Positions 46,501 to 55,500 of a DNA stretch of 64,000 nucleotides are shown piece after piece. The stretch is from assembly GCA_026545225.1 (NCBI GenBank), contig CM048853.1, forward strand, positions 21,271,755 through 21,335,754. Direction: 5' to 3'. The stretch's first letter is position 1. Every line of letters begins with the position of its first letter. The notes beneath the pieces are model-generated. The model saw only the letters and a list, made by a program, of their open reading frames with translations, had not been told where the DNA came from and ran no database searches. This stretch comes from Cornus controversa. Its lineage: Eukaryota > Streptophyta > Magnoliopsida > Cornales > Cornaceae. The position numbers were made by a program, and so were the translations under genes.

Positions 46501-49500
46501 GTATCCGTTTTTTTTTAAATAATTTTTTTATTTTCGGATACGGCAGGATACGGCAAGGATACGGCACGGATACGGCAGGATACGGCCAGGATACTTCTCG
46601 GATACGTTTGATTTTTTTTTTTTTTTTTTGTTAATTTTTTTTAAAAGATGGTAACCATATTGTAATATTAAAATTTAAAAAGCTTAGTTAAAATGTGGGG
46701 TTTAATTTGTAATAAATCAAAAGATCTATAATGTTGAAAAAAAAAGATCATTTAAGTTAAAACTTAAAACTTAATTTGTGTTCTATTAATTTTTTTGTAT
46801 AATATATAATATATATATATATATATATTTGCCGTATCCCGCCGTACCCGTATCCTATTTTTTTGAGATTTGCCGTATCGCCGTATCCGTATCGTGTCGT
46901 ATCCGTATCCCGTATCCGTATCCGTGCTTCATAGATGTGCAGTGACCTTTCTTGCTTCAACTAATGCAGTCTTTTGGGTTTGGTCAGAATTTGTTGATTT
47001 GGGTCAAGGAATGCTTATGCTCAATTCAGTTCTCCATTATTTTTAATGGATCTCCCTGTGGATTTTTCCAACCAGAAAAAGGGCTTAGACAGGGGTGTCC
47101 ATTATTCCCTCTCCTCTTACTATGGTTACTGCATATTTCTCTGGAATGTTGGAGGCTGAGGTTAGGAAAACGGAACAATTGCAGTTTCTGATGCAGCTCT
47201 GAAGTCAGGTTTGGCTCTCTCTCATCAATTAATTGCTGATGACTTGCTTGTTGTTGTGAGAGCTAACATGGGGACCATTGTGATCCTTAAAAGAGTCATG
47301 AAACATTTTGAGCACACCTCTTATCTTGCAGTCAGCTTAGATAAATCTGAAATCTTCTTAGCTAGAAGTGTGAAGAGCAGGAATACTACTATCAGAATTT
47401 TAGGCTGCAAGGTAGGTCATTTGCCTATTACCTGTTTAGGCCTTCCTCCATCTGATGAGGGTCTGAAAAAAGCAGATTGCAATCCTTTAATGGAAACAAT
47501 CTGTGTTACTACTTCTAGATGGCAAGGCCTAAACTTAGCCTTAGCTGGAAGGGTAGAACTTGGGAGGACAGTGATTACCTCAATAGCTACTTGAGTTCAG
47601 TTTTTACCATTCCTACAGCTGTTATCAATTCATTGGGAGGAGGATGGGAATTTTGTTTGTGGTCACAGTGAGGACACAAAGAAACTACATGCTTTGAGCT
47701 GGAAGAAAATAGATTCTCCTAATGCAGAGGGTGATTTTGGGTTGAAAAGGGTGAAGGATGTGGATAAAGTTTTCAAATGTGTACTTGCTTGGGATGTAGT
47801 GTTGAGTGAAGAGGCTTTGGGTGGCTTGGTTTAGGAGGAAGTATTTGAAATTTTCTTCCTACAGGTGTTGTGTGCCTGCTTTCTACTTCAACTATTTGGA
47901 GGAGGATGGTTGGTGTTAGGTAGATTCTAATGCAAGAGATCAGGTTCAGAATTGGGAATGGCCAGAAAATTATGTTGTTCCTTGATCCTTGGTGTGAGAA
48001 GTAGTTTCTTATTGACAGAGTTGGACACAGGGTTAGCAGAAGTTTGCATCCTCCAAGAAATGCCTATCTGAAGGAGCTTATTCAGAATAATGAGTGGAAT
48101 TCTGATAGATTTAACTTAGAGGAACCTCAAGCACTGCAATTTATTAGAACCTTCAAAATTCAGTGGTGAGGATCAGTTTCAATGGGCTAGAGGACCATTT
48201 ACTTTTATGGGGGCTTGGAAAGCATCTAGAATTGTTAAACCACAGGTTCCTTGGAGTAGTCTTTGTTGGAAGGGTGGCAGACCTTGGTGGTCAGTGGTTA
48301 CATGTATTATATTGCAGAATGCAGTTATGACCTCCAAGAATTTGCAGCAGAGAGGTGTGAGTTTGGCTTCCATGGGCAGTATCGATTTGAAGGATGGGGA
48401 AGGGATGGATCACTTGTTCCTGCAGTGTAGCTACGCTAGACAATTATGGAATTGGTTTGCTGCTGTTCTAATGTGGAACTTGCCTGCACTAGATCAGTTG
48501 TAGTAGACTGGTTTTCCAGTCAGGGGTAAAGATCCTAAATGCAGGACTGCTAGAAGGTTTATTACAGCCTCATTGTATCACTTGTGGATGGAAAGGAACA
48601 GAAGACTACATGACAGTACACACATGGAAGCTGCAGACCTGGCAAGACTAGTGTTTTGGGAAGTTTTGGACAATTTGGGGTTTCAATGCTGTCAGCTGGT
48701 TTAGTTTCTGTTTAGTTAGAGCTATGGATTTTTCCTTCTGGTGCAGCAATATTCCTGTTGCTTTTTGGTTGTATACAAGGGTATGCCCATGTCTCTTTCT
48801 CTTGTACATGATTTTCCATTTTGTATAATATATTCCACTTCAGTTAGGGGAAAAAAAAAATTTAAGTACACCATAATATGCAACTGTTAACCACACATAT
48901 TACGGGAACGCTTTTCGAGTTTTTTTTTTCCTTTTTTTTTTGGGTTGGGGCTTGAGGTTCAGGTATTGAAAAAATCAATTATGTGTAATAAGATGTAGCA
49001 GGGATACTACAGCAACTTGTACTACAATATACTCGGTAATAAAATTACTCAAAGCAATTGTAAAATACTCAAAAAGGTTAAGGGGAAACCACACACAGAA
49101 CACTGGATTAGCAAGTGCGTTGATAGTGGTCCAACATAGAACCCACAAACAGTTATATATTCTGAATTATACATCTAAGAATAGTGCATATTCAACAATA
49201 GTTACTATCTTTGTAGAAGAAAATACGAGAGGAAATAATACCTCAATTTTAGGCCTCTTGACACTAGATGTTGCAGTCGACTCTAAGTCAGACACTTCTG
49301 AACCAGCCAACCGATTTATGCTTCCAGCGGATGACACAACATTTAAGGGCATTGCACTTGTGTGGCGCCTCATTTTCCTTGTTCCGGTGGTTACATCTTG
49401 TGTAATGAAATTTCTTGCCTGTAGACGACACATTGTCATGGCAACCAAATCTTCACCAACAGCAGCTCTAGATCCATTACCTGGTGCTGATCCTGCTATC

Positions 49501-52500
49501 CTATCAATCATACTGATAACTGAGCCAATGTCACTAACTGAGGCACTCAATGATCTTGGTGACATTGACTTTACCTACAAGTTATTCAGATTCCGTGAGA
49601 TGCAATCGTTCAGATCAAGTTACTATAAGAAGTGTATAAAATATCATTATGCATTATAAATAATTAGTGGAAACTATATCAGACTAACCACTTTTATCAA
49701 GCGTTCAAGAGGCTGTTCTGAAACACTTGACTTGCCAGAAACAACTGTTGAGGCATTAACATGATTGCCATCCGGACTAGTGAACTCCAGCAAAGGTGAG
49801 GCCGATATCCCAGGAGTGCCAATGGCAAGGGATTGGGTTGGCACTAGTGCACCAGTTGTTTGTTGATGTGCAATATTCACAGCATTGGAGAGTGATGAAA
49901 TGCCAGGGTTAGCTTTTTCAGACTCCCCGGGCATGGGGGATGGAGCCAGGGGTGTTGAGGGAGATGGGACAACAAAGGGTGAGTTTGCAGATTGCAAAGG
50001 GGTTCCAGCTTTTGGAAGAGACGGCAGAAGATTTTGCTGGTCAATCTGCGGCGAAGGATGCTGAGGAATTTGAGGAGATGCAGCCTGAAGAATTTGTGGG
50101 GAAGAAATAGGGAATGAAGCTGACTTCAACTGTTGATGGTGATAAGCTGACCGCTGGCTTGCTGAGTGATGTTGCTGAAGCATTTCCGATTTAGGACCCA
50201 TTTGCTGTCTCATCTTTAAGTCATTTCCATCATTCATCTGATGAAGCTGTGGCATTTCTTGTGCCTGCAACTGTGCAGGTTGCTGATGCTTAGATTGCTG
50301 GTGCAACTGCTGCTGCTGTTGGTGCTGCTTCTGTTGCATTAACTGTTGTTTTTGAATCAATTGTTGCTGCATCTGGCGCTGTTGCAACTGCTTGTGCATC
50401 AATTGCTGGTTCTGTAACGTCTGCTGTTCATGCTGTTGTTTTAGATGCTGATGTTGAAGCATATTGGAATTTGATTGAAGGGGACTAAGATTCGGCTGTA
50501 GCACATTCATCCCACTTTGTGATGATAACGAGTTAACATTTCCCTGTTGGGGAGCACTCACAGGATTTTGTTGTAGAGATCCCACAGCAACCTGCTGTAA
50601 TGAGTTCAATGCATTTCCTTGACCTGAATCCATACTGGAAATAGGCTGCAGTGGATTTATCATGCTCTGCTGTGCACTTGAAACCCCAGATAAAAAAGAC
50701 AAAGAATTATGCTGCAAATTTGCCACGTTGTTCTGCTGCATTGTTGCAACAGAACTCTGTAAGTTCATCGATGGCATCTGGGTGTTCATTTGGTTTTCAT
50801 GTGGCTGCACTTGAGTAATTTGAGATTGTGGCTGCTGTGTTTGCTGCATGGAATGCATATGAGGTGGGGGAAGTTGCTGCCCTTGCTGAAGTGCAGAACC
50901 AGGCTTCCGGGGCCTATTTGAATTAAGAAAATTGATAATTTGCTTCTCATAAGAACCCAACTTGTCCTTGAAACCAGGTACAATATTGGTTTTTTGAACT
51001 TGTAAGAATGTTATAATGCGCTCCAACATAGTCTTGAATATTTTGAGCTTTTCAAGCTGATCATTCTTTGGCTGCTGAGGAAGGGAATCATGCTGCAAAA
51101 TAGTAAGATTTTGTGTATATCAAGAATCAAGAGAGTCAATATTGAGAAATCAACACTTCCTTTTTTCTGTCTTTAAGGTAAAATTCAGATGGTATACAAG
51201 AGTTTTTCCCAAGGGATGTCACAGTCTCAAACCCTAGATCCCTACCCGACCACTCAAAGATAATCCCACCACCAAATTAATTTGATAAATGTTGATTGAA
51301 AGTTATGCAAGGAAATAAAATTCAAAAGATGTAGGCTGATAATTTACCAGCTGCAATTTTCCAGCAATTTTCTGGTACATTTCATTTAGTTCTGGTAAGT
51401 ACATCTCTTTCATGGCTTTAATCTGCAAAAGGGCAAAGCACCAAGAACATCTTTAACTACTATAAACAACTCTTTAATTCTTTATTGAATTCTACACAGG
51501 AAATGGGCTACTAATAATGACTGAAATGCAACTTCTGTCTTTCTATAATCTCAAACACCAAGAACATATTAACTACCACCAATGTTCCTTTTTCCTCATG
51601 CTCCTCGCCTTCTACACATGCTCTGTCATGCATCAACTTATGCATATTAAAGTCAACTGCTATGCATACTATACATTATTGTTATGTTCCGAAGGTGATA
51701 CTTGACATTCAGGCATACCACCTTTATGCATTTTCCAGGCCAGGTATAATATGAAGATTAAGCAAAAAGCAGTATTTCAACTAGTCATGAATATTGGATA
51801 TTACCTTGATGTTCCATCATCCATGATACTTGCAACTTCCAAGCCAATATATACAATTGATTCATAGTGTCACAAAGTATGTAGTGCACTCTAAATTATT
51901 TGAATCAATAATATAATAATTTCTACAATGCCACAAAAGAATTCATGCGAGCAACAATAGAAATCCTTAAGAAAAACTAAAAAACACTAACTCATGATTT
52001 TTTCACCTTTGTAAATCACATAGATACTTTAACGGAAAACTGATGGAACTTGTAATGGTGGATGGAAAGACGATGCATATCATCGGTACTAGTTTTAGAG
52101 GCCAAGAAATATTGGATATACTAATTTTTATACAGTGGTGAGATTAGCGTACATGGTATACTCTATAATCATATTAGTGGAGAAAATAAATATTTTTTTA
52201 CTGATTGCACTGATCTAGAGAGTGAGTTTGTTCCCTGATTTTTTCATATAATTTTGTAAGTACTAATATTTCATGAACTTTTGAAGTATAAATAAAATAT
52301 TTTCTTAAATAACTACCATTTCTCTGACCAAAAAAAAACAAGATAATCAAATTGTGGCAATAATTTCACATTATATTAAGGGAAAAGTACACAAAAGTGG
52401 ACTTAGAGGCCTCAAATAACAAAATCTTCGAATTTGAAAGTCCATTTTTCACTTCGGCTGCATTTGGTTAGATGAAAATAGTAATCAAAGAAATGAAATG

Positions 52501-55500
52501 AAAAATTTTCTAACATTTTAAGAGTTTCGACAGCAGGAAAAGGAAAATTTTGTGGAAAAATAATTTTTCATAACCACCTAACTTTTATGTGAACTTACAA
52601 TTACGTCCATTTTTTTTAAAAATAAAACATTTACTTCAATTCTTATATTACTTTTATTTTTTACGAAAGACCAAAAATGCTTATCCATTAGACCTTTTAT
52701 TCTATTTAATAAAAGTAAGGGACATTTAAATAAACTATTATATTGTCTTGTAACTTTAATGCTATACTTTTTGTTTTCTTTTTTTATAAAGTAACTTTCA
52801 TGCTTATGCTTTCCTGCAACTTTTCCCATTTCATGAATAATAATTTATCTTCGGAATTTAAAAATAATTTATCTAAATGGAGTGGTGGGGTTCGGAAGTT
52901 GTATCATTACTCTTTTTTTCACATATTATAAAATTAATTTTGCTTTCGGTCGCTTTCTTTCACTTTATTTCCATCTAACCAAACAGAAACTTAGGTTGAG
53001 TTAGAAAGAAAATTCTAAAAACTAATGACACGGAGAGAGACAACTGATCATGTAGCCAAATTCCCAAGAATCCATCCAAGGAAAGGAACGGAGTAGCAGA
53101 GGTGACGAAATCAAAGAGAGGAATTGAATTCACCTTGGACGATGAGGGAGGGTATATGGCAGCAAAGAGAAGAGAGGTGTTGTAGGCTTGTTTTTTCTGG
53201 TGATGAGCAGTGGGCAACAAGGGCATGGAAAGTCTCTTCTTGTAGTGTCGTCTCTGCCGGACACGACACACTCTTCCTTTTCCGGTCGCTGAGACAGCTA
53301 GCGTTCTGGCGAATGGAAAGAGAATGTGTGGTGGTGATACGAGTTTGAAGTTGAATGTATGGGCATTTCGAGTTGGGTTATCTGGAATCTTGAAGAAGAA
53401 GAAGAAGAGGAGAAGAATCTCGGTCTGGTGAGTCTACAGAGGTGCGAGGAAGAGGATGAAGTGGATCTCACGCGATTGGGATGCGTGTGGGGGAGGAATG
53501 GGAGTGAGTGGAAGGCAGCTGTCAAAGCACTCAGACTTTCAAATGGGGAAAGAAAACACGTCTGTATATGGGAAGTGGGCACTACACTATTTCTGGGATG
53601 GGCCATAATATTGGGCCAAATGGACCCACCCTGAAATGAGCACAGCCCGAAAAAAGATGGACCCCGTAAGTGGTAGGGGGTTCTATTAATCAATACGGGC
53701 TGGTCTACGCTATTAAGCGGAAGGGCGGGCCAACCCGTTGGAGCACAGAACTTAAGGCCACTGATTCAGGCGCACATGGGTCACACCGACCTGGGTTAGT
53801 TCAAAGTGGGCCTACCAAGACAAGTGGGCTGAATCGTGTAGATCCAATGAAAAAACAATAATTGAAACAAGCGGGCTCAATTCACATCCCAAAGCATCAG
53901 GCCCAATCGGAAAAACTTAAACTAAGACCATCATCAAATAAAACAAGTCCCCATTGACTTGAAAATATAACACAATGATCATCTGAACTAAACAAAGATG
54001 ATACTAAAAGATATTGGCAAGGCTGACAAGTAAAATGACTTCAAAGGATATTGTGATAAGAATGGAAAGCTAAATTTCAACATATTAACAATGTATTAGG
54101 CACTGTTGGACTGAGCTTTTACTTAAGCTTTTACGCGGAAGAAAAAGAGAAGCAGAAGCTAAACGAGGAAGCTAGTACCCACTAGCTTCCTTTGAACGCT
54201 CTTTTTAAACTCCAAAACTCTTCAGCCTTACCAATCTAAACACTCTCCAAATCGACTTTTGAGCTTAAAAAGCTAAAAGCCGCTTTTCAAAAGTCAATCG
54301 AAACAGGACCTTAGAAAGACATGAGCTGTTTGCATCTTGGGGGTGACATTGACACAGAAGAGGAGTATTATTATTAACAAGGAGAGGAGACTAGAATGTC
54401 CTTACTACTTCCATTTTGTTGGTTTTTATGATAACCAAGTATCCAACACAACCTTTTGCAGGACAAAGCAAAGACACATAAAGTGGTGTGAGATAAACTT
54501 CCAAGGAGTGCCCATGTAATTGCCTCATACAACTGTCTTACAAAGACCTAACAATCCTTTAGTTAAATATTTGCCTCATAGAACTGTCTTACAAAGAGGG
54601 ACAAGAAATTGTTACAAACACAATAAAAAGTTACCAGGAGTGTTCTCTTAATCTAGGCCTACTTCATAAATATTTGAAAATGATTCAAGTATACCAACAC
54701 TAAACATGCTATGTCAGATGATCAACAATTCATATTGCTAAACTCCCTCGCATATGGTCTACACACATGATGTAATATGCTCTATCAAGGAGGTGTTGGT
54801 GTTTGAACATACCACATTCATGTTACAATATCATGTCAAAAAATGGTTGCTCCAAAAGCTTAAGCGGAGCAACTTATTTATTTACTTCATGAACAAGACA
54901 AGTTGGATAACAGAACTGCATATGAATCCATGTGATATCAATGGGTATTGACTCAATCATGCAACATTAAGATATATATCAGAATGAAACAACAATTTCA
55001 GTATAAAAGCCAGGACAACAGGACAGGTGCTGAATTTCATGTAGAGAGAGAGAGAGAGAGTTATCAAATGGCAGCATGTTTGCAAAATGGGCCCTAAAAG
55101 AAAGTGAATTGAGACACTTTCCGGTATTACTGCTAGTGTTACTTAGCAACATTCACCATGATAATGCAGCATTACTATTAACATCCCTGCAGAAGGATAC
55201 TGTTACGCACTACAGCAACAATAACATTCGCTATATTTCTTTCTTTCTTTCTTTCTTTTTAAAACTAGAAGTATCACTAAAAAGGACCAAAGGGGGACAC
55301 CCATGTGACTAATTACCGTGAATGAAGCCGATAATATTGTAAACTCAAATAAAGAAAAATTTTGATTTTATATACTTGTCATGAACATATATAACAATTA
55401 GCATTTCTTAAGGGTTTAATAGCGAGCAGGCACAGAGCCACACTGAAATTTTTTCTATTTATATTACAATCCTAAAATTTCATCAAAATCCTAATAAATG

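Noticed and set aside
49120-49659. 179-codon open frame on the plus strand
   Set aside because: It is antisense to the conserved MED15 exon 49242-49574 and shows no independent similarity.
53124-53634. Plus-strand frames with a Glu-rich run (EEEEEEEK)
   Set aside because: They are the antisense of the CT-rich leader on the minus strand, and the promoter-like motifs and base asymmetry point to the minus strand.
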